Source of the DNA: Chryseobacterium taeanense
Lineage (GTDB): Bacteria > Bacteroidota > Bacteroidia > Flavobacteriales > Weeksellaceae
Reading direction: 5' to 3'
NCBI RefSeq assembly: GCF_900099685.1
Contig: NZ_FNDW01000001.1
Span: forward strand, 248,001-312,000
DNA length: 64,000 nucleotides
The translations under genes and the position numbers were made by a program. Shown here one piece after another: positions 45,627 through 54,932 of the stretch. Position 1 is the first letter of the stretch. Each line of letters begins with the position of its first letter. Under the pieces are notes generated by a model that worked only from the letters and a program-made list of their open reading frames with translations, did not search any database and had not been told where the DNA came from.

Positions 45627-46628
45627 TTAAGCTTGTTGCGAAGCTAAATATTCGGAGTAGAATTCTTTTGTTTCGTGAATTAATGCGTCCATTTCTTCTA
45701 ACGTAAAAATTTCTAAAAATTTCTTTCTGAAGTCTTTAAAATGGGGAACTCCTCGGAAATAGTTGCTGTAGTGCTGTCTCATTTCAACTAATCCTAACCT
45801 TTCACCTTTCCATTCTGCACTCCATTCTGCGTGCTGGCGAACCGCTAATAATCGGTCTTCGATGGTTGGTGCAGGTAAATGCTCACCGGTTTTAAAGAAA
45901 TGTTTGATTTCATTAAATATCCACGGATATCCGATGGCTGCGCGGCCAATCATGATACCGTCGCAGGCATATTTCTGCTTGTATTCCAAAGCTTTTTCAG
46001 GAGAATCTATATCGCCGTTTCCAAAGATCGGAATCTCAATATTAGGATTTTGTTTAATTCGTGAAATATGTTCCCAGTCAGCTTCCCCTTTGTACATCTG
46101 TGCGCGCGTTCTCGCATGAATCGTTAATGCTTTAATCCCCGTTTCCTGCAAACGTTCAGCTACTTCATCGATATTGATGGAAGTACTGTCCCAACCCAAA
46201 CGTGTTTTAACAGTTACAGGTAAGCTGGTTGAACTTACTACAGCTTTTGTAAGTCGAACCATTAAATCAATATCTTTTAAAACTCCGGCTCCGGCACCTT
46301 TACAAACTACTTTTTTTACGGGACATCCGAAATTGATATCTACCAGATCAGGATTTACGGTTTCTACAATTCTGGCAGACATGGCCATCGCTTCCTCATC
46401 ACCTCCAAAAATCTGAATTCCGACAGGTCTTTCATAATCAAAAATATCCAGCTTTTTTCTGCTCTTGATGGCATCACGAATCAACCCTTCCGAAGAGATA
46501 AACTCAGAATACATTAAGTCTGCGCCATGCATTTTGCATAACCTCCTGAAAGGCGGATCGCTTACATCCTCCATCGGTGCCAATAAAAGCGGAAATTCCG
46601 GCAGTTCTATGTTGCCAATTTTTATCAT
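45627..46628 (-). CDS. dusB: tRNA-dihydrouridine synthase
   Basis: A 333-residue FMN enzyme. LLAPMEDVSDPPFRRLC starts the barrel; the catalytic Cys is in INFGCPVKKVVCKGAGAG; FMN and tRNA contacts are in TVKTRLGWD, LTIHARTRAQMYKG, GNGDID and DGIMIGRAAIGYPWIF. It reduces uridine to dihydrouridine in the tRNA D-loop using NADPH. The start is only 4 bases from a -7 element, suggesting a leaderless mRNA. Confidence 0.93.
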   Translation of the reverse strand: MIKIGNIELPEFPLLLAPMEDVSDPPFRRLCKMHGADLMYSEFISSEGLIRDAIKSRKKLDIFDYERPVGIQIFGGDEEAMAMSARIVETVNPDLVDINFGCPVKKVVCKGAGAGVLKDIDLMVRLTKAVVSSTSLPVTVKTRLGWDSTSINIDEVAERLQETGIKALTIHARTRAQMYKGEADWEHISRIKQNPNIEIPIFGNGDIDSPEKALEYKQKYACDGIMIGRAAIGYPWIFNEIKHFFKTGEHLPAPTIEDRLLAVRQHAEWSAEWKGERLGLVEMRQHYSNYFRGVPHFKDFRKKFLEIFTLEEMDALIHETKEFYSEYLASQQA

Positions 46629-46632
46629 GGTG

Positions 46633-46640
46633 CAAATTTA
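46633..46640 (-). promoter_or_regulatory. -7 element of dusB
   Basis: The minus strand reads TAAATTTG, 4 bases from the ATG. There is no TTG at the standard -33 spacing. Confidence 0.5.
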
Positions 46641-46723
46641 CAAAATTCCAATCACTTGAAAATATGATAATATCTATGAGTTTAAATGATGGTAAATCAT
46701 ATGTAAAATATCAACACTTAAAC

Positions 46724-49700
46724 TTAAAAACTCGCCTTCACCTGCATACTTCCTATATGGATTGTTCGGTCACCTGAGTTTCTTCCTTCGTAGTTTAGAT
46801 TTAATTGAAGAAAAGAATTGATCGCCTGTTGAATAAAGACACTCCAAACCTGATTTTTACCTGGTTTAAGTCCGTCCAGCATTTGATTTCCTACGATGCT
46901 GAAATTATTTCCTGTAAAATTATTGTTGATAAATGAAAAGTTTCCTCTGATGGAAGTTTTCCGGCGTTCCCACTGAATCGTTCCTGTAATATCAAAAGCT
47001 TTCAGGAGTTCTTCACCATCTACTCTGTCTTTTTGACGGAAAGCTGAGGAGAGTTCGGCCTGTATCGCATCAGTAAATTTGTAGGTTGCTTTTGGCTTTG
47101 TCTCAAAATTATTCAGACGGTAATCTCTTGTGGTGAACAGTTGTGAAGAGTTTCGAATATCATGCACAGAATTTTCCCAGTCTATCCTGAATTCTTTATT
47201 AAACCAATATCCGATATTTAAAAAGTGCGAAATCTGTTCCCGTTCTTCGTTGCTGAAATTGGCATTGATGAGGTTATCATTGGATATAAACCTGTAATTT
47301 CCGTTCCAACCGGATTTTTCAGTCGGGCTAAACTGTGCCGATGCAAGAATGTTCTGGTTTTTGAGAATCTGGTCATCATTCTTTTCAAATGGGTTGATAA
47401 CTAAAACTTTATCTTTTTTATAGAATGAATTCTGGGAATTTAATGAAATATTAAAATTCCAGCGTTTCAGAAATTTATTTTCAGAATTAAATACTATGGA
47501 AGGATTTACAAACAATGCCAGCTGAATTTTATTTTTATTGGAAGGGATGTATCTTACCGAATTGGTATAAATCCTGATATATTGAGCCAGATCCGAATAT
47601 TCTGCAATTTCAAACTCGTCGAGCTGCTGGATGCCGTCGCCATTATAATCTGTCCATTTGTAAATACCCTGGCCATCCGTTACTTTTATATATTGAAATT
47701 CCCGCTGGGCTTCCTGTCCGTTTCCTAGTTCATAGAAAGCCTGAAGACGCATTCCGTTTCTGAAAAGCTGCTGGTTGTAAAGGATGTTTCCGACTACAAA
47801 ATCATTGTTTCTGGAAGCGTCGACATCCTGATTCTGGTAAAAAAATTTACGGTAGTGGAGGAGTGCGTTCAATGTTGTTTTTTCAGTCTTAATGATCTGA
47901 CTTTCTGCCATGAAACCTAAGATGTTATTCATGCTCTGAAGCCTGTTGTCGCGAACAGAGTCATTATCTCTCATATAAACTTTAGTGAGTAATTTCGTTC
48001 TGGTGCTGTCTCCAATTTTTTTCTGAACAAAAATTTCTCTCCAGCTGAAGCTCGTAACATCCATCAGTTGGGTATCATTGTATTTTTTCTCGTTATGCTC
48101 CATGCTTCCGCCAATTGCCCAGCTGCCTTTCTTGCCGGTGTATTCTGTTGAAGCTCCTCCTCTGATAAATTTTGTATCCTGAAGAATGGCGTTTGTATTC
48201 AGATATGAAAAATTCCCTTTAGTAAAGAATTTCCCACTGATCCAGCCGAAATCGAGATCATTTTTAATTCCTTTATAAGAATCTTGCTCGTCGAGATAAT
48301 TGATTCTGTAATTTAAAGTTGATTTATTATTCCATTTATTTAAAAAGCTGAAAATGAATCTGTTTTGGGTTCTTCCGCTGAATTCCTGGGCAAGGTTGAA
48401 ATCTCTGGAGAATTCTACGTCGTTGATCCTGTCTAAAATATGAAACTGTTTATCGATGTACTGATATTCGAAGTTGGGGGTTCCTTTCCATTTGTTTTTA
48501 GTGAAAGTTTTATTTCCGAAAATTCGCCATGCATATCCGATATTTTGGTTAGAATCTTTAGACGAAAATAAATTGACATCGTAGTTGCTTAAAGAAATAT
48601 CGGCACCTATTTTTCCGTCTTTTAATGCATATTCGGAATTTAATGAATACACCTGCGATTTTTCAGGGGAAGGAAGCTTTCTTACTGCTCGGTAATCTCC
48701 CATATTTGGACCTGCATATTCAAAAACACGACCGTTATTCGTGGTCTGTGTAACTTTATAATCTCCGAGATTTGCCCCAAAATAGGTAAAGGAAACAGTG
48801 TACAAAGTCTGTGTGGCATCCGTAGAAAACTGATAATAATTCCCGCCCGGATCCTGCACAATTCGATAAAGGATTTTATTGACATCATATTCTGTCACAA
48901 CACCGGAAGGTGCGTACATCAGGTTGGGGTCGTTTCCTGCATCTGCCAGAATTTGCTGATCTTCAGGGGAAAGATTTAAAGCTAGCGGTGCATTTTTATT
49001 GTCATTTTCCATAAACCAGTTGAGTCCGAGCTTTAATTTTTCTCTTTTATGCTCAACTTTTCCGGTGAATAAATATCTTGAATAATTCCTGTTCGTATAA
49101 TTGTAGGAAATGGTAATGAAATTCTGCTGGAAAATAGGCCTGAAACTGGTAAATGTAACTTCTCCGGTATTGTAATTAATAATATAATCTTGGTTTTCAC
49201 CGCGTTTCATCAAAATACCGTCGATGAAAACCTGCTCCGATCCCGAGATTAATGTAATAAACTGTTCTCCGTTTTTTCCTGTAAGACGATAAGGTCCCTG
49301 GTTTCCCTCAACACCCTGAAAACGGATTCTGTGGAATTCACTTCGCGCAACTCCCATGGATACATCGACAAATGTTTTATTGTCTTTCCCGAATTCCGTC
49401 TGGAATTCAAGCCCCATGCTTCGTCTTTGATATTTAGCAAAATAATTTTTGGCTTCAACAAGATCGAGATGTCCTGCTCTTAATATAGATTTATCTTTGA
49501 TATTAAGCTGCATATAGATTTTATCAAATTCCTCAAGGGTTTGTGTATATCCGTCTGCCTGAATAGGTAAATTATGATCTGAAATACTGGCGAGAATCGT
49601 TACATCTTTTGAGAGTCTTCCTGAAATCTGCAAATCCATAGAACTTTGTACCGACTGTCCCTGATTATTACCAAAGGTAATCCCTCGTATAATGGAACCT

Positions 49701-49972
49701 TTGGAGTTAAGTTCACCTAAAAATCTTTTTTTATCGTTTTTGGCAAGAACGCCTTCATCTACTATGATTCTGTTATTGGTCTTGACAAAATCCATGGTAT
49801 CTTTTGCGAAAATATCCTGCTCAAATTTAGCGGCGAGTATGCTGTCTTGCCTGATGCTGTCCTGTATCAGACTGTCTTGAGGCAGATTCGGATTTTTCCA
49901 CGTGAATATCTGAGCATTTCCTAAGAAGATGCCCATAAAGAATAACACGAATATCAGAATATAATTCCGCAA
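46724..49972 (-). CDS. Large outer-membrane beta-barrel protein with SprA-like features
   Basis: A 1082-residue secreted protein. Signal peptide about 1-20 (NYILIFVLFFMGIFLGNAQ), then a region with phrases also found in the T9SS translocon SprA: GNNQGQSVQSSMDLQISGRL, ASISDHNLPIQAD and DYIINYNTGEVTF. The rest is many amphipathic strands and ends in IHIGSMQVKASF. A calcium-loop-like DYNGDGIQQLDEFE lies near residue 780. It is far shorter than SprA (about 2400), so it is not SprA itself; I recognise no named function. The start must be TTG 49972, since an in-frame TAA lies upstream and no ATG precedes the signal peptide. Confidence 0.8.
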   Translation of the reverse strand: MRNYILIFVLFFMGIFLGNAQIFTWKNPNLPQDSLIQDSIRQDSILAAKFEQDIFAKDTMDFVKTNNRIIVDEGVLAKNDKKRFLGELNSKGSIIRGITFGNNQGQSVQSSMDLQISGRLSKDVTILASISDHNLPIQADGYTQTLEEFDKIYMQLNIKDKSILRAGHLDLVEAKNYFAKYQRRSMGLEFQTEFGKDNKTFVDVSMGVARSEFHRIRFQGVEGNQGPYRLTGKNGEQFITLISGSEQVFIDGILMKRGENQDYIINYNTGEVTFTSFRPIFQQNFITISYNYTNRNYSRYLFTGKVEHKREKLKLGLNWFMENDNKNAPLALNLSPEDQQILADAGNDPNLMYAPSGVVTEYDVNKILYRIVQDPGGNYYQFSTDATQTLYTVSFTYFGANLGDYKVTQTTNNGRVFEYAGPNMGDYRAVRKLPSPEKSQVYSLNSEYALKDGKIGADISLSNYDVNLFSSKDSNQNIGYAWRIFGNKTFTKNKWKGTPNFEYQYIDKQFHILDRINDVEFSRDFNLAQEFSGRTQNRFIFSFLNKWNNKSTLNYRINYLDEQDSYKGIKNDLDFGWISGKFFTKGNFSYLNTNAILQDTKFIRGGASTEYTGKKGSWAIGGSMEHNEKKYNDTQLMDVTSFSWREIFVQKKIGDSTRTKLLTKVYMRDNDSVRDNRLQSMNNILGFMAESQIIKTEKTTLNALLHYRKFFYQNQDVDASRNNDFVVGNILYNQQLFRNGMRLQAFYELGNGQEAQREFQYIKVTDGQGIYKWTDYNGDGIQQLDEFEIAEYSDLAQYIRIYTNSVRYIPSNKNKIQLALFVNPSIVFNSENKFLKRWNFNISLNSQNSFYKKDKVLVINPFEKNDDQILKNQNILASAQFSPTEKSGWNGNYRFISNDNLINANFSNEEREQISHFLNIGYWFNKEFRIDWENSVHDIRNSSQLFTTRDYRLNNFETKPKATYKFTDAIQAELSSAFRQKDRVDGEELLKAFDITGTIQWERRKTSIRGNFSFINNNFTGNNFSIVGNQMLDGLKPGKNQVWSVFIQQAINSFLQLNLNYEGRNSGDRTIHIGSMQVKASF

Positions 49973-50056
49973 GCTTTTAAAAATAATTCGTAAAAATACT
50001 TAAAAATTGTTTATGGAAAGGGTTTTAGGATTATTAACAAAAAATTAACCCGATTA

Positions 50057-50088
50057 TTGTATCGGAAAGAAAAAATGGCGTAATTTTG
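50057..50088 (+). promoter_or_regulatory. Promoter candidate of the first T9SS cargo gene
   Basis: TTG at 50057-50059 and TAATTTTG at 50081-50088, spacing 21, which is one base over the usual range, 35 bases ahead of the ATG. Confidence 0.5.
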
Positions 50089-50123
50089 GGCTGTAAATTA
50101 TTAATAATTAAATTTTTAAAATC

Positions 50124-50915
50124 ATGAAAAAAATTTACTCATTTATTGGGTTGGCAATGGTTGCAAACATGGCATTTGCACAAAATTTAGTTTCTAACCC
50201 TTCTTTTGATAATGGATTGACAGGTTGGACGGCTGGCCCTTCAGGTAGTTATCAGTCACCAACTTTAGTTGCTGGAGATGGATCTAATGGGGCGAATTCA
50301 GCTCAATACCAAAATGCTAGTGCTACAACAGGTTTCTATCAGGAAGTTCCTGTAACAGCAGGCCAGACATATACAATATCATTCTGGTATAAAGCTACAG
50401 GAGATGGTACCGACGCGAGAATCTGGTCTGTTTATAAAGATGCAACATCAAATATAATTTATCAGCAAGGAACATCAAGTGCTGTAGGTACCGACCCGTT
50501 AAGAGGACCTGAAAATGGATATTTGCCAACAGCTTCAGCGTGGACGTTATTTACAACAACTGTAACAGCACCAGCAAATGTTGTATTGCTTCAACTTGCG
50601 GTAAGAGCTTATAATAACTCTACTGTGGCTGCTTTTGATGACTTTTCTGTAATATCTTCTACAGTTTTAGCAGCTGGAGAAGTTGCTCCTTCAAAATATA
50701 GATTAGTGAAGAATACTTTTGTTAAAAATGACGGAATTTCTTTTGGAGCTCAATCAAAAGATGTGAAAATTTTTAATATGTACGGACAAGTGGTAAAAAC
50801 TGCTTCTGTAAAAGAAAATGAAGTATTAAATGTTGCTGAATTACAAAAAGGTAATTATATCGTAACAGGTACTGTAAATAATCAGCCGGTTTCACAAAAG
50901 ATTTTGAAAGACTAA
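50124..50915 (+). CDS. T9SS type A sorting-domain protein with carbohydrate-binding-like domain
   Basis: A 263-residue secreted protein. Signal peptide about 1-19 (ending MAFAQN), then a jelly-roll domain (about 20-170) resembling CBM4/9 modules: LVSNPSFDNGLTGWTAGPSG, YQEVPVTAGQTYTISFWYK and AAFDDFSVIS. The C-terminal ~75 residues are a type A sorting signal (KDVKIFNMYGQVVKTA, LQKGNYIV, KILKD), which directs export through the type IX system and possible cell-surface attachment. No catalytic domain, so probably a binding or surface protein. Its sorting tail nearly matches that of the next gene. Confidence 0.87.
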   Translation: MKKIYSFIGLAMVANMAFAQNLVSNPSFDNGLTGWTAGPSGSYQSPTLVAGDGSNGANSAQYQNASATTGFYQEVPVTAGQTYTISFWYKATGDGTDARIWSVYKDATSNIIYQQGTSSAVGTDPLRGPENGYLPTASAWTLFTTTVTAPANVVLLQLAVRAYNNSTVAAFDDFSVISSTVLAAGEVAPSKYRLVKNTFVKNDGISFGAQSKDVKIFNMYGQVVKTASVKENEVLNVAELQKGNYIVTGTVNNQPVSQKILKD

Positions 50916-50939
50916 TATCTTATACAATATACATAAGAG

Positions 50940-50968
50940 GCTGTTTCAAAAATGAAGCAGCTTTTTTT
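50940..50968 (+). terminator. Terminator after the first T9SS cargo gene
   Basis: GCTGTTTCA pairs with TGAAGCAGC (one G-T) around an AAAA loop, followed by seven T. Confidence 0.85.
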
Positions 50969-51126
50969 GTGATCGTAAAAAAAGAAAGCTTGACTACTTT
51001 TTAAGTGATCCTTTTTTTTGCTCAATAAATACCATATTTATAAATTTTTCATAAAAATTGTGGTATATGATTGAATATTTGGCATTTATTTTGATGATTT
51101 GTATTTACAATATAAATCACTTGATT

Positions 51127-51984
51127 ATGAAAAAAGCATTTACTTTTATCGGGCTTATCTCGATGATGGCGTTTTCTAATGCCCAGATTGTAATTAATGA
51201 AGTTTATACAGGAGGAGGCCTTCTAGGCGCGACCTTAACGAATGACTTCATAGAGTTGAAAAACATTGGTAATACAACAGCAAGTCTCACAGGAGCAACC
51301 ATCCAGTATGGTTCTGCTACCGGAGCATTCACCCAATATCACAATTTACCGACCATTAGTTTGCTCCCGGGACAGACCTATCTGATCCAGGAAGGAGGTG
51401 ATGGCGGTGGGCTTATTAACCTTGTAAACCCGAATCTTGTGGTAAATGTTGTTTTGAATTTCGATGGATCCGGTCCGATAGTAGGAGCGGGACTAGGAAT
51501 CGGACTTACTTCAGGTAAAGTTGCTCTTGCCAGCAACGCCACTCAGGTAACTGGTCCTACCGCGGCTAATGTTTTAGATTTTGTAGGATATGGCTTAGCT
51601 AATCAATATGAAGGGGCGGGTGCCGCTCCATCTCCAACAATTCTTAATTCCATTACCAGAATTTCAGGAGATACCAATAATAACAATGTCGATTTCACGA
51701 TTGCTTTACCTTCTCCATTGGCAGGTAGTTTAGCCGTGAGTGATATATCTGATAATGCAATTCGTTCTAATTTCATCAAAAATACTTTTGTAAAGTCTGA
51801 TGAAATTGTTTTTGGTTCAGATGTAAAAGATGTAAAAGTTTATAACATGTCGGGTCAGGTTGTGAAAACTGCCTCTGTAAGAGAAAACGAAACATTGAAT
51901 GTTGCTGATTTACAAAAAGGAAACTACATCGTAACAGGTATGGTAAATAACCAGCCGGTTTCGCAAAAGATTCTTAAAGATTAA
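51127..51984 (+). CDS. T9SS type A sorting-domain protein with lamin-tail domain
   Basis: A 285-residue secreted protein. Signal peptide about 1-19, then a lamin-tail (LTD) immunoglobulin-like fold (about 20-165): IVINEVYTGGGLLG, DFIELKNIGNTTASL and ISLLPGQTYLIQEGG. The C-terminal sorting domain (KDVKVYNMSGQVVKTA, NYIVTG, KILKD) sends it through the type IX system. LTD domains of this kind occur in secreted bacterial proteins beside nucleases, but here it is alone. A longer frame from 51058 covers non-coding DNA; ATG 51127 gives the signal peptide directly. Confidence 0.87.
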   Translation: MKKAFTFIGLISMMAFSNAQIVINEVYTGGGLLGATLTNDFIELKNIGNTTASLTGATIQYGSATGAFTQYHNLPTISLLPGQTYLIQEGGDGGGLINLVNPNLVVNVVLNFDGSGPIVGAGLGIGLTSGKVALASNATQVTGPTAANVLDFVGYGLANQYEGAGAAPSPTILNSITRISGDTNNNNVDFTIALPSPLAGSLAVSDISDNAIRSNFIKNTFVKSDEIVFGSDVKDVKVYNMSGQVVKTASVRENETLNVADLQKGNYIVTGMVNNQPVSQKILKD

Positions 51985-52006
51985 TTTTTTCTAAAATATA
52001 ATAATA

Positions 52007-52041
52007 AAAATGTCTTGGGTTAAAACGATCCAGGGCATTTT
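52007..52041. terminator. Bidirectional terminator
   Basis: AAAATGTCTTGG and CCAGGGCATTTT make a 12-bp stem with two G-T pairs between the convergent lamin-tail gene and the M1-like barrel gene. Confidence 0.75.
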
Positions 52042-52046
52042 TACTT

Positions 52047-54863
52047 TTAATACCAGCCTCTTCTTGCGGCATTAATAATTGAATTCAAATTAAGAATCAG
52101 CGTGTATCTGATACGTTTTGCGTAATCCTTAAACGAAGGCTCAAAACCTAAGGAAGATTGCACCGGAAAATAGATTTCAAGAAAATCGGGAATCAACCGT
52201 ACTTTAACGCCGGTATCCCATATAAATTTAGTTGGAAGATTTTTGTTATCATAAATTCCGGCATCTGCATAGACATGGAAAATTTTCCAGACACTGGTGT
52301 CTACATTCAAAGAAGTGAGCCACTTATTGACGCTTCCGGGGATAAAGGATTTAAAACCTCCGTCAGCCAGAATAAACTGCTGAGAAAGAATTCCTCCGGT
52401 AGCACTTTGTCCGAGAAGGTTGTAGGAGAAAGAGTAATCCGAAACGCGGGAAATCCCGTAGTTAAAGGTATTATTCCGCGTATTGTTTTTCACAAAATAC
52501 CCCGCAAACAAACGTACACTCAGTTTTTGTCTTGGTGCAAACTCCCAACGGTAAAATGCTTCTGCCGTTACTTTTTGGAAATCTTCCATCCACTGTGTAC
52601 TCACCCCGAGACTCTTTTCATGAATGCTCTGGCTGTCATTATACCCGTATCCGATACTCCAGAGATTATATTTATCATAATCTTTATTGGCAATCATGAG
52701 AGGGCTTAGATCCCGTTCAAAATAATTATAAGAAATTCCGAGACTTCTCCCTACGGTACTTCTAGGGTTTTTTCTGAAATTGATATTTGAATAGACAGAA
52801 CTCTTGCGATATGCCAGATCATAATCATAATGAAAATAAGATCCGGAAACTCCGAAAGTTATGCTTCTAAAGATGCTTTCTGCAGGAAGAAAAGAGTAGG
52901 CGACCGCTCCCGAACCGGTAAGTTTTCCCGTTCCTGTACTGTATGTTGGTGTAAAAGAATATAAAAATTTACGATCAAAAAAAGACTGATTTTTAAAATT
53001 AAATCCGATCAGAAATTTATCATAAGTATTATTGAAACGGATTTTCGGACTTACGTAAATTTCGTTAAACTCGGGATTCGGTATATCTTTGATTAGTTTC
53101 AACTTGATCTTTCTCATATTGGAAAAAAAGCCTTTCGCATACAAAAAATTATCCCTGTAATTGGCTTCCGGAAAAATATATTCGTCATTCAGTGTGATCT
53201 TGTGGGTGTTAAGATCCGGAATTGTAACGGTTGTATTTTTTTTATTTTCCTCCGTTTCTACCCAATATTCGTTCTTATTTCCTTCTTCCGATTCGGTTTC
53301 AAGTTTTACCGGAATGTTAGAAGAGGTATTTTTCTGAATTTTTACCGTAATAGAATCTCCTTCTTTCTTAAATCTTTTAAGCTTAAAATTAACCCTGTTT
53401 TTGTGCTGCAAAAACTCCGATAAGTATGCTGTTCTTTTATCTTTCTCGGCAAGTTCTTTTATAAAATCATTCGGATTGATTTCATGGTCTCTGTTTTTTG
53501 CAATGAAATTCTGAACCAAATTATCAAAATTTTCATAGCCCATTTTATCAGCTGAATAACTAAATAATGTTCCTGTTTCAAAACTGCTGATAGCCATGTC
53601 GTTGAAGTTGCTCAGAACGGCATATTTTTCAGCGATTTTCTGATCAAGATTCTGAGACATGATATATTGATAGGTAAGTCCATACCGCTCAATCAGTTTT
53701 ACTTCGGAAGCATGAAATAGTTTTAAAGGTTTTACCCCAAAAAGTTTTGTTTCGGGTAATGTGCCCAATAATTTTGTGTCTGAATAAAAATCTTTTAAAT
53801 ATTGAATTTCCAGATAAGATTTTAATCCATTTTTAAACCAGTGATAATTCTGTTTGTCTGTGATGATACTTTCATCCAAGACTTTTTTTGCAACAATTCC
53901 GAAGTAATCCAGGTCTGTTTTTTGTGCTTCATTAAATAATTGAAACCTGAACTTCCAGAACGTGATATCATTATTTCCGAAAAAATCTTCCTTTGTCCTG
54001 AATTTATCAGAAATGAAAATTCTTTCAGGAATAGTGCCGATTCTGTTTTTGATAAATTTTAAATGTAGTGGAAGATAGAATTCCAGATTCTGCTTCTCTT
54101 CAGGTTTGATATTATACCCGAATTTTATTTCCGTATGAATGTCATCGGTGTTGATATTAATCGTTGGATAGTCATTCTGAGAAATGACAAATTCAGGATC
54201 CGAGTCAAGATATCCTTTAAAGGAATTCATCTGGAACTGCTGAAGATTACTTTCAATAAAAGAATTGACGGGAACATCAAAATTCACCGTCCAGTAGGTA
54301 TTGAAACTTACCGATTCTTCGATATCATGATAGTTTCTTTTGGAAATATTGTCCGGATCAAAGCGATCCGGAACAATAAAAAAATATTTCAGAGCTACAT
54401 TATCACCGGAAGTTCCGTATCCTGTAAATTTTTTATCAGGAAGCTGAATTTCGTACTGTAACTGTAATTTTATCTGCTCTCCCGGCTTTAAGACTTCTTT
54501 CAACGGCAGGAAAAAATTCTCGTCGGAAATATTAGTCACCGGAATTTCCTGATCAGAATTTTTAATTCGTAAATTCAGTAATTTTCCGAGTTCATTCTTT
54601 TTGGCAAAATGCAGATCTGTATTTCGGTCTTCAAGTTTCCGGTACACAAGCGATGTTCCTCTTTTGTTGTAAGCGGAAACCCAGTTTAGAAGCTTTACTG
54701 TGTTAAGATTATGAGCAGAATTGTTGTAATAAACCAATTCCTGGTTAATACTCAGTCTCCTCTTGTCAGAAGAAAGTTTAGCTTCAATATAAATGCTGTC
54801 TTTCTGTGCAGAAACTTCTGCAACACCCAAAAACAAAGCAAGACCAATACAAATATTTCTCAA
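52047..54863 (-). CDS. M1-peptidase-like domain without zinc ligands, fused to an outer-membrane barrel
   Basis: A 938-residue secreted protein. Signal peptide about 1-19 (ICIGLALFLGVAEVSAQ). Residues about 20-480 resemble the beta-sandwich and catalytic domains of M1 aminopeptidases (KYFFIVPDRFDPDN; YHWFKNGLKSYLEIQYL, equivalent to the WLNEGFAxYxE helix), but no HExxH is present and the Glu of NEG is replaced by Asn (KNG). A linker domain and about 350 residues of beta strands follow (NTYDKFLIGFNFKNQSF to YTLILNLNSIINAARRGWY). Likely an inactive peptidase-fold on a barrel; role unknown. The start is TTG 54863, with TAA directly before it in frame. Confidence 0.72.
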   Translation of the reverse strand: MRNICIGLALFLGVAEVSAQKDSIYIEAKLSSDKRRLSINQELVYYNNSAHNLNTVKLLNWVSAYNKRGTSLVYRKLEDRNTDLHFAKKNELGKLLNLRIKNSDQEIPVTNISDENFFLPLKEVLKPGEQIKLQLQYEIQLPDKKFTGYGTSGDNVALKYFFIVPDRFDPDNISKRNYHDIEESVSFNTYWTVNFDVPVNSFIESNLQQFQMNSFKGYLDSDPEFVISQNDYPTININTDDIHTEIKFGYNIKPEEKQNLEFYLPLHLKFIKNRIGTIPERIFISDKFRTKEDFFGNNDITFWKFRFQLFNEAQKTDLDYFGIVAKKVLDESIITDKQNYHWFKNGLKSYLEIQYLKDFYSDTKLLGTLPETKLFGVKPLKLFHASEVKLIERYGLTYQYIMSQNLDQKIAEKYAVLSNFNDMAISSFETGTLFSYSADKMGYENFDNLVQNFIAKNRDHEINPNDFIKELAEKDKRTAYLSEFLQHKNRVNFKLKRFKKEGDSITVKIQKNTSSNIPVKLETESEEGNKNEYWVETEENKKNTTVTIPDLNTHKITLNDEYIFPEANYRDNFLYAKGFFSNMRKIKLKLIKDIPNPEFNEIYVSPKIRFNNTYDKFLIGFNFKNQSFFDRKFLYSFTPTYSTGTGKLTGSGAVAYSFLPAESIFRSITFGVSGSYFHYDYDLAYRKSSVYSNINFRKNPRSTVGRSLGISYNYFERDLSPLMIANKDYDKYNLWSIGYGYNDSQSIHEKSLGVSTQWMEDFQKVTAEAFYRWEFAPRQKLSVRLFAGYFVKNNTRNNTFNYGISRVSDYSFSYNLLGQSATGGILSQQFILADGGFKSFIPGSVNKWLTSLNVDTSVWKIFHVYADAGIYDNKNLPTKFIWDTGVKVRLIPDFLEIYFPVQSSLGFEPSFKDYAKRIRYTLILNLNSIINAARRGWY

Positions 54864-54880
54864 TTAACTGTGATAAAGTT

Positions 54881-54888
54881 CAAATATA
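54881..54888 (-). promoter_or_regulatory. -7 element of the M1-like barrel gene
   Basis: The minus strand reads TATATTTG, 17 bases before the TTG start. This position supports that start. Confidence 0.5.
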
Positions 54889-54932
54889 ACGTATTTTGCA
54901 GAAAGTAGTTTAAATTTTAAATTAACTTTGAG

